A DNA stretch of 64,000 nt from Rhodobacterales bacterium (GTDB lineage: Bacteria; Pseudomonadota; Alphaproteobacteria; Rhizobiales; Stappiaceae), in assembly GCA_008107755.1 (NCBI GenBank), contig VIRH01000058.1, positions 310,001 through 374,000 on the forward strand. The letters run 5' to 3'. The notes below the pieces were generated by a model. The model ran no database searches, was not told the DNA's origin, and saw nothing but the letters and a program-made list of their open reading frames with translations. The position numbers and the translations under genes were made by a program. Below are positions 8,898-17,834 of this stretch, piece after piece. Within the stretch, counting starts at the first letter, position 1, and each line of letters begins with the position of its first letter.

Positions 8898-9602
8898 ATG
8901 TCTGATGAAGACGATATCGATCTCACCTCCCTGTCCGACGACGAACTCGTCGAACAGATGCATGACGATCTCTATGACGGCCTGCAGGATGAAATCGTGG
9001 AAGGGGTCAACATCCTTCTGGAGCGCGGCTGGACGCCCTATGACGTCCTGACGAAGGCGCTTGTCGAAGGCATGCGCATTGTCGGGGTCGATTTCAGGGA
9101 CGGTATCCTGTTCGTACCCGAGGTTCTGCTGTCAGCCAATGCCATGAAGGCCGGCATGGGCATCCTTCGCCCGCTTCTGGCCGAGACCGGCGCCCCCAAG
9201 GTCGGCAAGATGGTGATCGGCACGGTGAAGGGCGACATCCACGACATCGGCAAGAACCTCGTCTCCATGATGATGGAGGGCGCCGGTTTCGAGGTCATCG
9301 ATATCGGGATCAACAACCCGGTCGAGAACTACCTCGCCGCTCTTGAAGAACACAAACCCGACATCCTTGGCATGTCGGCGCTCCTGACCACGACGATGCC
9401 CTACATGAAGGTCGTGATCGACGAAATGAAGGAAAAGGGCATTCGGGACGATTACATCGTGCTTGTGGGCGGCGCGCCGCTGAATGAAGAATTCGGTGAG
9501 GCCGTCGGAGCTGATGGCTACTGCCGCGACGCTGCGGTCGCAGTGGAGATGGCCACGGACCTGATCGCACGGCGTCATAACCAGCTGGCCGGAAAAGGCT
9601 AG
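8898..9602 (+). CDS. Corrinoid (B12)-binding methyl carrier protein, MtaC/MttC type
   Basis: 234-residue carrier with an N-terminal helical cap (about 25-100) and a Rossmann-like B12 domain. The lower-ligand motif DIHDIG is at 113-118, with H115 the cobalt ligand. It accepts a methyl group from a substrate-specific methyltransferase and hands it to THF through the methyltransferase at 11576. Residues 1-33 are strikingly acidic (14 Asp/Glu, no Lys/Arg). No MttB- or MtaB-type substrate methyltransferase is in the window, so the methyl donor is unknown. First gene of a tightly packed plus-strand operon. Confidence 0.92.
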   Translation: MSDEDDIDLTSLSDDELVEQMHDDLYDGLQDEIVEGVNILLERGWTPYDVLTKALVEGMRIVGVDFRDGILFVPEVLLSANAMKAGMGILRPLLAETGAPKVGKMVIGTVKGDIHDIGKNLVSMMMEGAGFEVIDIGINNPVENYLAALEEHKPDILGMSALLTTTMPYMKVVIDEMKEKGIRDDYIVLVGGAPLNEEFGEAVGADGYCRDAAVAVEMATDLIARRHNQLAGKG

Positions 9603-9627
9603 CCTTGTGCTGGAGGAGGCTGCCGGA

Positions 9628-10275
9628 ATGACTGTTGGCGAGCCTCTCTTTCCGGTCGGGCCGGACGAGGCCGCGGATAACAGGATCGGCCGTGTCCTGG
9701 TGATCGCCTGCGGAGCGCTTGCCCGCGAGATCGTCGCGCTCCGCGACAGCAACGGCCTCGATCATGTCGACCTCACCTGCCTGCCGGCGCAGCTCCATAA
9801 CACACCGGACAAGATCCCCGACGCTGTCCGTCGGGCCATACGCCTCAATCAGGACGCCTATTCCCGCATCCTGATCGGCTATGGCGATTGCGGCACGGGC
9901 GGACTGCTCGACAAGGTGCTGGAGGAAACCGGTGCCGAGCGGATTGAGGGCGCCCATTGCTATGCCTTCTTCACCGGTCTGGAGGCTTTTTCGCAGCTGG
10001 AAGACGATCAGCTCGGAACATTCTATCTGACCGATTTCCTGGCCCGTCATTTTCAGACCATGGTGATAGAGCCGCTCGGGCTCGACTGGCATCCGCATCT
10101 GCGTGACCTTTACTTCGCGCATTATACCCGCGTGCTTTACCTCGCCCAGACCGAAAATTCGGAGCTTGAGGAGGCCGCACATCAGGCGGCGGCGCGGCTG
10201 GACCTGCCACTTGAAATACGCCGCACGGGCTATGGCCTGCTTGCACCGTTCCTGAGCGAGGCGCCCAGCGCCTGA
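9628..10275 (+). CDS. DUF1638 protein
   Basis: About 215 residues, family DUF1638 (PF07796), of unknown function and repeatedly encoded beside corrinoid methyltransferase genes. Visible features are an N-terminal beta strand VLVIACGALA, the LPAQLHNTPDKIPDAV block, and a Gly/Cys-rich turn YGDCGTGG that could bind a metal or cofactor. ATG 9628 has GGAGGAGG eight bases upstream; a GTG at 9607 is an alternative. It lies 25 bp after the corrinoid gene, so it very likely works on the carrier or its methyl group, but the role is not known. Confidence 0.85.
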   Translation: MTVGEPLFPVGPDEAADNRIGRVLVIACGALAREIVALRDSNGLDHVDLTCLPAQLHNTPDKIPDAVRRAIRLNQDAYSRILIGYGDCGTGGLLDKVLEETGAERIEGAHCYAFFTGLEAFSQLEDDQLGTFYLTDFLARHFQTMVIEPLGLDWHPHLRDLYFAHYTRVLYLAQTENSELEEAAHQAAARLDLPLEIRRTGYGLLAPFLSEAPSA

Positions 10276-10387
10276 CCATTGGTCAAACCGACATGGCGGA
10301 GTCGCTTTTTCACGTTGCCATGACGCTATCAAACGTCCTGTGAGCCGGCGCTTCCGGCAATCATGATGTCAGCGGAAAGAGTCGGAA

Positions 10388-10684
10388 ATGGCACAGAAGA
10401 TCATCGTTTACTGGCGGGATATCCCGGCGCAGATCCTGGTCAGGAAGGGGCGGAAATCCGCTCGCAGGGAAATGCCGGGCATCTTCATGGAAACGATCGA
10501 CGCCTGCGCCATGCGGATCGGGGCCAAGGACAGCGAAGCCTATATGGCCGAATGGCGCCGGGCCGATCCGGTCGAGGTGTCCGACGATCTGGAGGCAGAG
10601 GCGGATTCGGCTCTTGAGGAGATGGGGGCCGCCTACCCGCGCGACCGATTGAAAACCCTGCTTGCAAGTGGAGGGACGGAATGA
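10388..10684 (+). CDS. PF13769 ('virulence factor') small protein
   Basis: 98-residue soluble protein starting MAQKIIVYWRDIPAQIL, the pattern of PF13769, whose 'virulence factor' label says little about function. It has no signal peptide or membrane segment. Its TGA overlaps the ATG of the MetF-like gene (ATGA, 10681-10684), which implies coupled translation and a matched amount of both proteins. I infer an accessory subunit of the reductase; this is untested. Confidence 0.82.
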   Translation: MAQKIIVYWRDIPAQILVRKGRKSARREMPGIFMETIDACAMRIGAKDSEAYMAEWRRADPVEVSDDLEAEADSALEEMGAAYPRDRLKTLLASGGTE

Positions 10685-11574
10685 CAGATCAGCGGCTTCT
10701 GGACAACGGGCGCCTGCCCGCGTCGACGGAAATGTCCCCCAAGCAGGTGGTCGAGAAGACCGAGCTTCTGGCGCACATTCCGGCCGGCACGAAAGTCTAC
10801 GTGACCGATCTCGGCAACACACCGGAAGACATGATCGTCAGTGCCTGCCGCATCCTGCAAGACAGCAACCTGACCGCAGTGCCGCATATGGCTGCGCGCC
10901 GATATCCGTCCCTGGCAGCGTTTGATCAGCGCATCCGGCGCCTGACGCAGGAAGCAGGTGCCACCGAGGTTCTGGCAATTGCCGGAGAAGCGCAAACGCC
11001 GGGGCCCCTCACCTGCTCGGTCAAAATGATCGAAACCGGCCTCTTCGACGCTCTGGGCATCCGCCGGATTGCGGTTGCCGGACATCCCGAAGGCGCGCCG
11101 GACATCCAGCCGGATGTCATCCGCGCCTACCTGACACGCAAGCACGAACTGGCAGCGTCAAGCGACGCCGAGTTCCGGATTGTCACCCAGTTCGGCTTCG
11201 ATCCCTACCGCGTCAGCCTGTGGCTCGACGAATTGCGCGAGTGGGGCAATCGCTTCCCGGTCCATATCGGTGTCGCGGGACCGGCCAAGATGACCACCCT
11301 TCTGAAATACGCCGCTTTTGCGGGCGTCGAGAATTCGCTGAACTTTTTGAAGAAACGTGGCGGAGCCGTCGTCTCCATGCTGTCCGGCTATGACCCGGAG
11401 ACGATGGTGAGCCCGCTGGAGACGCGCGTCACCAGCCAGCCGGCGTCGCAACTTGCCCAGATCCATGTCTACCCGTTCGGGGGCATCGAAAAGACCGCGA
11501 ACTGGCTGCATGGCCGCGGGAGCTGGTCTTTTCACCGCTCTTCCTCAACCCTGACAGCCAACGAGATCGCCTGA
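10681..11574 (+). CDS. Methylenetetrahydrofolate reductase-like protein
   Basis: 297-residue TIM-barrel protein of the MetF family (PF02219). It retains the barrel pattern with VLAIAGEAQTPG, VAGHPEG and FGFDPYRV segments, which form the FAD and folate pocket in MetF. It differs clearly from biosynthetic MetF and is probably the catabolic form, oxidising methyl-THF to methylene-THF. It overlaps the PF13769 gene by 4 bp and is followed after 1 bp by the methyltransferase gene, so all three are one translational unit. Confidence 0.88.
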   Translation: MTDQRLLDNGRLPASTEMSPKQVVEKTELLAHIPAGTKVYVTDLGNTPEDMIVSACRILQDSNLTAVPHMAARRYPSLAAFDQRIRRLTQEAGATEVLAIAGEAQTPGPLTCSVKMIETGLFDALGIRRIAVAGHPEGAPDIQPDVIRAYLTRKHELAASSDAEFRIVTQFGFDPYRVSLWLDELREWGNRFPVHIGVAGPAKMTTLLKYAAFAGVENSLNFLKKRGGAVVSMLSGYDPETMVSPLETRVTSQPASQLAQIHVYPFGGIEKTANWLHGRGSWSFHRSSSTLTANEIA

Positions 11575-11575
11575 A

Positions 11576-12535
11576 ATGACCCGCACAGTCGTCGCCTCCG
11601 CCACCAAGGAAATCATCATCGGTTTCGACCAGCCCTTCTGCGTCATCGGCGAGCGGATCAATCCGACCGGCCGCAAGAAGCTGGCGGCGGAAATGATCGA
11701 AGGCAACTTCGAGACGGTCAAGGCCGACGCCCTTGCCCAGGTCGCCGCGGGCGCCACCATGCTGGATATCAATGCGGGCGTGACGGCGGTAAACCCGAAC
11801 GAAACCGAACCGCCGCTTCTGGTGAAAACTCTCGAAATCGTTCAGGGCCTTACAGACGTTCCCTTATCAATTGATTCATCCGTGACCGCCGCAATCAAGG
11901 CCGGGCTGGAGGTGGCCAAGGGACGTCCGCTCGTCAACTCCATCACCGGGGAAGAGGAGAAGCTGGAAGCCATCCTGCCGCTGATCAAGAAGTACAACGT
12001 GCCCGTGGTCGCGATCTCCAATGACGAGACAGGGATTTCCGAAGACCCGGACGTTCGCTTCGCCGTCGCCAAGAAGATCGTCGAGCATGCCGCCGACTAC
12101 GGCATCCCCGCACACGACATCGTCGTGGACCCGCTTGTCATGCCGATCGGTGCGATGGGAACTGCCGGCAGGCAGGTCTTTCACCTTCTGCGCCGCCTGC
12201 GCGAGGAACTGAAGGTCAACACGACCTGCGGTCTGTCGAACATCTCCTTCGGCTTGCCGCACCGCCACGGTATCAATGCCGGCTTCATTCCCATGGTCAT
12301 CGGCGCCGGCATGACGTCGGCGATCATGAACCCCTGCCGCCCGCAGGAAATGGAGGCGGTGCGTGCGGCCAACGTTCTGAACAGCACCGACCCGAACTGT
12401 TCGGAGTGGATCATGACCTATCGCGACTATCAGCCGGCGGCCGCGGGCACGGCAACGCCACCGGCCGAAGGCGGCGCACCGTCTGGTGGCGGCCGACGCC
12501 GTGGCGGCCGTGCTGCAAGACTTGCCGGCGGCTGA
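11576..12535 (+). CDS. Methyl-THF:corrinoid methyltransferase (pterin-binding)
   Basis: 319-residue pterin-binding TIM barrel (PF00809) of the MtgA/AcsE/MetH-middle-domain type. Key blocks are VIGERINPTGR, MLDINAGV, LSIDSS and SNISFGLPHR. It moves the methyl group between the corrinoid protein and THF. The last 35 or so residues are an Ala/Pro/Gly linker ending in GGGRRRGGRAARLAGG, a basic tail that the enzyme fold does not need. The start ATG lies 1 bp after the MetF-like stop. Confidence 0.92.
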   Translation: MTRTVVASATKEIIIGFDQPFCVIGERINPTGRKKLAAEMIEGNFETVKADALAQVAAGATMLDINAGVTAVNPNETEPPLLVKTLEIVQGLTDVPLSIDSSVTAAIKAGLEVAKGRPLVNSITGEEEKLEAILPLIKKYNVPVVAISNDETGISEDPDVRFAVAKKIVEHAADYGIPAHDIVVDPLVMPIGAMGTAGRQVFHLLRRLREELKVNTTCGLSNISFGLPHRHGINAGFIPMVIGAGMTSAIMNPCRPQEMEAVRAANVLNSTDPNCSEWIMTYRDYQPAAAGTATPPAEGGAPSGGGRRRGGRAARLAGG

Positions 12536-12586
12536 GGGCAATCCCTTGCTGCCCGGCGCATGCTTGAACAAACGTGTCGGCCCCAG

Positions 12587-12613
12587 CCTCTCCCCTGTCA
12601 GGGGAGAGGTTTT
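12587..12613 (+). terminator. Hairpin plus T-run between methyltransferase and reactivase
   Basis: Perfect 10-bp stem (CCTCTCCCCT / AGGGGAGAGG, loop GTC) followed by TTTT. It looks like an intrinsic terminator, or attenuator, lying inside the operon 43 bp before the reactivase start, and would lower reactivase output relative to the other proteins. Confidence 0.6.
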
Positions 12614-12655
12614 GCACATTGAGGGCCTTTCCCTGCAGAAACAGATCCGTCACCG

Positions 12656-14686
12656 ATGACCGAAACCGCCAAACTCGCAAAAGTCGTCTTTCAGCCCAGC
12701 GGACGCCGTGGCACCTTTCCAGTCGGAACGCCGCTGCTCGATGCGGCGCGATCACTGGGTGTCTATGTAGAATCCGTGTGCGGCGGGCGCGGCATTTGCG
12801 GGCGATGCCAGATCTCCGTCTCCGAAGGCACCTTTGCCAAGGAAAAGCTGACGAGTGCCGCCGACCACCTTGACGCGGCAAGCGAGGCCGAGATCCGCTA
12901 CGCGCAGCTGCGGTCTCTTGCAACTGACCGACGTCTTTCCTGTCAGGCAAAAATCCTCGGCGATCTGGTCGTGGACGTTCCGACCGATGCGCAGACCAAC
13001 CGGCAGGTGGTGCGAAAGCGCGCCGAAGCCAGGCAGATCGAGCCGGACAGCGCAATTTCGCTTGTCTCGGTCACCATAGACGAACCGGACATGGAAACGC
13101 CGCGGGGCGACACCGACAGGCTGAGGGAGGCGCTGGTGTCCGCGACCGGGCTTGCCGATCTCACCGTTGATCCGGTGCTGCTGCCAAGGGTGCAGGCAAT
13201 CCTTCGCAAGGGCGGCTGGAGCGTTACGGCCGCCATCCACCAGGATCGTGGAGCTCTCCCGACCCTCGTCGCGCTGTGGCCGGAAGAAAAGCAGGCCGTC
13301 TACGGCCTTGCCGTCGATATCGGATCGACCACGATCGCGGCGCATCTTTGCAATCTGCAGAGCGGGCGCACGGTTTCTTCGGCCGGGACGTCCAATCCGC
13401 AGATCCGCTTCGGCGAAGATCTCATGTCGCGGGTCTCCTATGTCCAGATGAACCCGTCGAAGCTTCCGGACCTGACGAAGGCCGTCCGTGATGCAATCAA
13501 TGCGCTCGTCGGCAAGCTGGTGGGCGATGTCGGCGCCGAGCGCAGCGACGTTCTGGATGCGACCTTTGTCGGCAATCCGGTCATGCATCATCTTTTCCTC
13601 GGCATAGACCCGGTGGAACTTGGCGGCGCGCCCTTTGCCCTCGCCGCCTCGGACGCCATGGTCCTCAATGCCCGCGATCTCGATCTCGAACTCAACCCGG
13701 GTGCAAGGGTCTATATGCTGCCCTGCATCGCCGGCCACGTCGGTGCGGATGCCGCTGCCGCGACCCTGGCCGAAGGCCCCAACAAGCTGGACGAGATCAC
13801 GTTGCTGGTCGACGTCGGCACCAACGCGGAAATCGTGCTCGGCAACAGGAAGCGCCTGCTGGCAGCCTCGTCCCCAACCGGTCCGGCCTTCGAAGGGGCC
13901 GAGATTTCCTCAGGACAGCGTGCGGCGCCTGGCGCTATCGAGCGCATCCGCATCGACGGGGAAACGCTGGAGCCTCGCTACAAGGTGATTGGCGTGGACG
14001 AATGGTCTGACGAGGACGGCTTTGCGGAAAAGGTCGACAGCGTCGGCGTTACCGGCATCTGCGGATCGGGCATCATCGAGGCGGTTGCCGAGATGTATCT
14101 TGCGGGACTGATCACCGAGGACGGTGTCATTGACGGCGCAATGGCGGAGCGCACCTCGCGCATTAGGGCGCAGGGCAGGACGTTTTCCTATCTGATCGCC
14201 GAAGACGGGGTCGAGATTTCCATCTTGCAGACCGACATTCGCGCAATCCAGCTTGCCAAGGGCGCGCTTTATGCGGGCGTCAAGCTGCTACAGGACAAGC
14301 TCGGCACCTCTCACCTTGACCGCATCCGGCTCGCCGGTGCTTTCGGCAGCTATATCGATCCCCGATACGCGATGATCCTGGGCCTCTTGCCCGATTGTCC
14401 GTTGGCCGGTGTGACCGGTGTCGGCAATGCCGCCGGGACCGGCGCACGCATGGCGCTGTGCAATCGCGCGTATCGCCGTGACATCGAGAAGACCGTCCGC
14501 GAGATCGAAAAGATCGAAACCGCGCTGGAGCCGAAGTTCCAGGAGCATTTCGTCAACGCCATGGCCCTGCCCAACAAGGTCGATGCCTTCCCTCACCTGC
14601 GCGCAGCTGTCGAGCTTCCTGAACGCGGACAGACCGACGATCAAGGCGGCGCGGGAGAGCGTCGGCGCCGGCGCAGAAGGGGCTGA
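12656..14686 (+). CDS. Corrinoid protein reductive activator (RACo/RamA-like, [2Fe-2S] + ASKHA)
   Basis: 676 residues. The N-terminal [2Fe-2S] ferredoxin domain has C42, C48, C51 and C96 (CGGRGICGRC, later LSC). A linker domain and an ASKHA-type ATPase domain (DUF4445 region) follow, with VDIGSTT near 222, VDVGTNAEI and the GAFGSYID block. It uses ATP to reduce inactive Co(II)-corrinoid back to Co(I). The C-terminus ends in seven consecutive arginines before a final glycine. Overall length matches RACo proteins. It probably serves the corrinoid carrier at 8898. Confidence 0.92.
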   Translation: MTETAKLAKVVFQPSGRRGTFPVGTPLLDAARSLGVYVESVCGGRGICGRCQISVSEGTFAKEKLTSAADHLDAASEAEIRYAQLRSLATDRRLSCQAKILGDLVVDVPTDAQTNRQVVRKRAEARQIEPDSAISLVSVTIDEPDMETPRGDTDRLREALVSATGLADLTVDPVLLPRVQAILRKGGWSVTAAIHQDRGALPTLVALWPEEKQAVYGLAVDIGSTTIAAHLCNLQSGRTVSSAGTSNPQIRFGEDLMSRVSYVQMNPSKLPDLTKAVRDAINALVGKLVGDVGAERSDVLDATFVGNPVMHHLFLGIDPVELGGAPFALAASDAMVLNARDLDLELNPGARVYMLPCIAGHVGADAAAATLAEGPNKLDEITLLVDVGTNAEIVLGNRKRLLAASSPTGPAFEGAEISSGQRAAPGAIERIRIDGETLEPRYKVIGVDEWSDEDGFAEKVDSVGVTGICGSGIIEAVAEMYLAGLITEDGVIDGAMAERTSRIRAQGRTFSYLIAEDGVEISILQTDIRAIQLAKGALYAGVKLLQDKLGTSHLDRIRLAGAFGSYIDPRYAMILGLLPDCPLAGVTGVGNAAGTGARMALCNRAYRRDIEKTVREIEKIETALEPKFQEHFVNAMALPNKVDAFPHLRAAVELPERGQTDDQGGAGERRRRRRRG

Positions 14687-14699
14687 AACCAAAGAGCGT

Positions 14700-15527
14700 T
14701 CACTGGTTCCAGAAATTCTGCTCGCGCAACCGCTGCCAGATCTTCTCGCCAACGAGACAGTCGTAAGGCTTGTCGAACGTGATCTTCGCCGGAATGATAC
14801 GAGGCGTTTCGGGCGGCGTTCGACCGCCGATTTCCAGGATCAGCTTTCGCCGGACAGCATCCGGGAACTGCTCCCATTCGACCACCGGAAGCACGAAGCT
14901 TGCCGGGCCGCCGGTGACGCAGTGGCGGTAATAGACGTCGAGATCCGGGATGTTGAACTGGAAGCCCATGCCGCCGTGGGTCATCAGCGGCAAGCCGTTG
15001 ATGACGATGCCGCGCTCGACGGCGGCATCACGTTCCACCGTCACGGGCAAGCCCTGATTGTTGGGGCCGTCACCGGAAATGTCTATCACGAGCCGCTCAG
15101 CCAGAAAGGGCACTTCATCCAGCAACACGGTGGCATGCCGGATTGCGCCGGAAATAGAGGTCCGCCGCTGTCCGAAGGTTCTGTCGCCAAGTACCTTCTC
15201 CGCAAAGGCGAAGGCGTCGTCCTGGTTTTCAACCAGCGACCAGTCGACGATCACCCGGGCGTGGTTGTCGTTGGCCCATTCGAACATCAACAGGGCGATG
15301 CGTCCGTGCGCGCCCATGCTGATGGCCCGCACGACCTCGGGACTGGAGATCGCCGTCGCATAGCCTTTCCGCTGGATCTGAAGTTCATCCGGAGACATCG
15401 ATCTGGACACATCGACCGCCAGAACAAGCGCGACATCCACCTGATCCTCGCCCCTCGCGGCGGACAAGGTCAGGACTGCGCCCAGAATTGCGCAGATCAC
15501 AAAACGAAGACGACCGAAACTGCACAT
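14700..15527 (-). CDS. DUF1194 exported von Willebrand A-like protein
   Basis: 275-residue DUF1194 protein. A signal peptide (FVICAILGAVLTLSAARG) is followed by a VWA-type fold starting VDVALVLAVDVSRSMS, the DxSxS metal-site motif. The later DISGDGPNNQG block is typical of the family. Likely periplasmic and metal-dependent in adhesion; function unknown. ATG 15527 starts at the signal peptide; the upstream TTG at 15554 is less likely. It converges on the reactivase gene with 13 bp between the stops. Confidence 0.85.
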   Translation of the reverse strand: MCSFGRLRFVICAILGAVLTLSAARGEDQVDVALVLAVDVSRSMSPDELQIQRKGYATAISSPEVVRAISMGAHGRIALLMFEWANDNHARVIVDWSLVENQDDAFAFAEKVLGDRTFGQRRTSISGAIRHATVLLDEVPFLAERLVIDISGDGPNNQGLPVTVERDAAVERGIVINGLPLMTHGGMGFQFNIPDLDVYYRHCVTGGPASFVLPVVEWEQFPDAVRRKLILEIGGRTPPETPRIIPAKITFDKPYDCLVGEKIWQRLREQNFWNQ

Positions 15528-15761
15528 GGCCGAAGGATAGCCAAACGGTCGCAATCCGTCAGCATGTTGAACCGGGATGGAGATAAACGATGCGTGATAG
15601 GCTCGTTCTGCCGGTCACCCTGTCCTTGCCATTGTCATTACCAGCGCGATGGGCGCCTTGCCTCGGCGGGGTATTTCTCGTGCGGACTTCCCCCTCACCG
15701 GCTATCGCTCCGCCGCCCTGATCCGCTATAAAGGCGGAAAAGAAACCTCAGGGAGTGCTCC

Positions 15762-16583
15762 ATGGCCGATACCGCCGCGAACGACCAGATCGAAAAGCCG
15801 ATGCTTTCCACGCTTCTGCATGAAGGCGTCTACCGGATCGTCATGCAGCGCCCGGAACGGATGAACGCGCTTTCCAGCGAGATGATGACGGCTTTGGCCG
15901 AAGAATTACGCAAGGCGGGCGAGAATCCGGCCGTGCGTGTGGTTCTGGTCGGCGCCGAGGGCAAGGTGTTCTGTGCCGGGCATGACCTCAAGGAACTGAC
16001 CACTGCGCGCGCTGAAGCCGACGGCGGCCGGGAGACCTACGAGCGCATCATGCGGCAGTGCTCCGATCTGATGCAGCAGATCGTGCGCCTGCCCAAACCC
16101 GTTATCGCCGTCGTGACGGGTGTCGCGACCGCAGCGGGGTGCCAGCTTGTTGCAAGCTGCGATCTGGCAATCGCGACCGATACCGCCACCTTCTGCACGC
16201 CCGGCGTCAATATCGGCCTTTTCTGCTCCACGCCGATGGTCGCGCTGTCACGCAATGTCGCGCCGAAACAGGCGATGGAAATGCTCTTGACCGGCGAGAG
16301 TATCGACGCCTCGACCGCCAAGGAATTCGGGCTCATCAACCGGATCGTTCCCGGCGACTACCTGGAGCAGGTGGTCCAGAAATACGCAGCGTCCATCGCC
16401 TCCAAGTCCGCGATGACAGTGAAGATCGGCAAGGAGGCGTTCTATCGCCAGCTCGAAATGCCGCTGTCGGAGGCCTACGACTTCGCTGCGCAAACCATGG
16501 TCGACAACATGATGGCTCGGGACGCGGAGGAAGGGATCTCGGCGTTTCTACAAAAGCGCAAGCCGGAATGGACGGATAGCTGA
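15762..16583 (+). CDS. Enoyl-CoA hydratase/isomerase family protein
   Basis: 273-residue crotonase-fold protein with GKVFCAGHDLKEL (oxyanion-hole turn) and VTGVATAAGCQLVASCDLAI. The usual hydratase glutamates are not evident: the position after AAGCQL lacks Glu. It therefore fits ECHDC3-type crotonase homologues rather than a classic beta-oxidation hydratase. ATG 15762 follows GGGAG. It stands alone, with no fatty-acid genes nearby; the substrate is unknown. Confidence 0.85.
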   Translation: MADTAANDQIEKPMLSTLLHEGVYRIVMQRPERMNALSSEMMTALAEELRKAGENPAVRVVLVGAEGKVFCAGHDLKELTTARAEADGGRETYERIMRQCSDLMQQIVRLPKPVIAVVTGVATAAGCQLVASCDLAIATDTATFCTPGVNIGLFCSTPMVALSRNVAPKQAMEMLLTGESIDASTAKEFGLINRIVPGDYLEQVVQKYAASIASKSAMTVKIGKEAFYRQLEMPLSEAYDFAAQTMVDNMMARDAEEGISAFLQKRKPEWTDS

Positions 16584-16910
16584 CGAGATAGGGTGAAGGT
16601 GTCATCTGCGATCAGCTGTTGATGTGTACTCCAGGCAGAAAGAACATTCTTTCTGGATAAGAAGTTGCATTAATTTTCTCATCCATGACGTCAAATCGAT
16701 CCGCAGGTTGCCTGAGAAGATCGAGTCGCACGCGACCCGATCGTATGCGGCGGTTTTCATTTCGGGGGAAACACACGGTTTCGCCTCCTGACGGCGGCCT
16801 GAAAGCCATCTTGCGGTTTCCCATCCAATAGCCCCAGCTTGACCCAAACTCGCTCTTGCGGCGATCCGAGATATCGCATTGGATAGCGCCGCACCGGGAG
16901 GAATTTGCAG
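16584..16910. other. Intergenic region with one inverted repeat
   Basis: No gene is supported in these 327 bp. An inverted repeat AGAAAGAA-CA-TTCTTTCT lies at 16637-16654, about 50 bp past the hydratase stop, and could be a weak terminator or operator. The last 20 bp hold the GGGAGGA site of the next gene. Confidence 0.5.
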
Positions 16911-17441
16911 ATGAACCACGACACCTATTCCGACACCTATATCAAGGGTGTCCTGGACGAGGTCAAAACCATCGCCATGGTCGGGGCCAGCTCCAACAAC
17001 GTGCGCCCCTCGTATTTCGTCCTGAAGTACCTTCTGTCGAAGGGCTACGATGTCTGGCCGGTCAATCCCGGACAGGCCGGCAAGGAGATCCTGGGACAGC
17101 CGGTATTCGCCTCTCTTGATGACCTTCCCGAAGTACCGGACATGATCGATATCTTCCGTAACTCGGACGCCGCCGGTCAGGTCGTTGATCAGGTCCTGGA
17201 AAGCGGTCGCTTGCCGAAGGTCATCTGGATGCAACTCTCGGTCCGGCACGATGAAGCGGCCGCGCGGGCCGAAGCCGCCGGTATCAAGGTGATCATGGAC
17301 CGCTGTCCGAAGATCGAGTACGGGCGCCTTTCGGGCGAAATCGGCTGGGCCGGCGTCAACTCGCGCACCTTGTCGTCGAAGCGCCCCGCCCTGAAGTCGG
17401 GATTTCAGCATCGCGGCCTTTTCTCCGGCAAGGGGAAATAA
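16911..17441 (+). CDS. CoA-binding (Rossmann) protein
   Basis: 176-residue protein of the CoA-binding family (PF13380, YccU-like). The nucleotide loop TIAMVGASSN comes early, followed by the alternating pattern YDVWPVNPG, PDMIDIFRNS and KVIWMQL, and the conserved VIMDRCPKIEY near the end. Function is unknown in detail; members bind CoA or acyl-CoA. The ATG at 16911 has GGGAGGA ten bases upstream. A 22-residue tail with KRPALKSGFQHRGLF follows the fold. Confidence 0.85.
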   Translation: MNHDTYSDTYIKGVLDEVKTIAMVGASSNNVRPSYFVLKYLLSKGYDVWPVNPGQAGKEILGQPVFASLDDLPEVPDMIDIFRNSDAAGQVVDQVLESGRLPKVIWMQLSVRHDEAAARAEAAGIKVIMDRCPKIEYGRLSGEIGWAGVNSRTLSSKRPALKSGFQHRGLFSGKGK

Positions 17442-17534
17442 CCGGATCCCGGTCCAGTCCAGCTTCGCACAATCCTCACTCGCTACCCCGAAGACGGAAG
17501 CCGTTAATGCGGTTCGCGCCGGAACCAGTCGGGA

Positions 17535-17729
17535 GTGAGAGACTTGACCCAGGACCCAGTTCTTTTCACGACTTTGGAATGGGTTCTCATGTCCATGGCA
17601 GGCGGTTTCGCCCTTGTCGTCTTCGCATTCATCAGCCGAGACGACCCGCGCTACCCCTTCTCTTCCAGTTCGCAGGATTTGCAGCGTGACGATTCGCGCG
17701 CTTGCTCGACAGAACCGGACCGGAAGTAG
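17535..17729 (+). CDS. Possible small single-span membrane protein
   Basis: 64-residue frame with GTG start (17535) and one hydrophobic helix (MSMAGGFALVVFAFI, residues about 19-33), followed by a charged tail. No family is recognised and no strong ribosome binding site is seen. It could be real, or a chance frame in the metY leader region. Confidence 0.35.
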   Translation: MRDLTQDPVLFTTLEWVLMSMAGGFALVVFAFISRDDPRYPFSSSSQDLQRDDSRACSTEPDRK

Positions 17730-17834
17730 CGATACCCCTTCCTGTACGGTGGCGGCATGTCGACGCGGTCGGCAGCCAGCCAAGGCGATGCCGGATTTGA
17801 CGAAACATTGGAATCCCGTTGATCTGCCATAACT

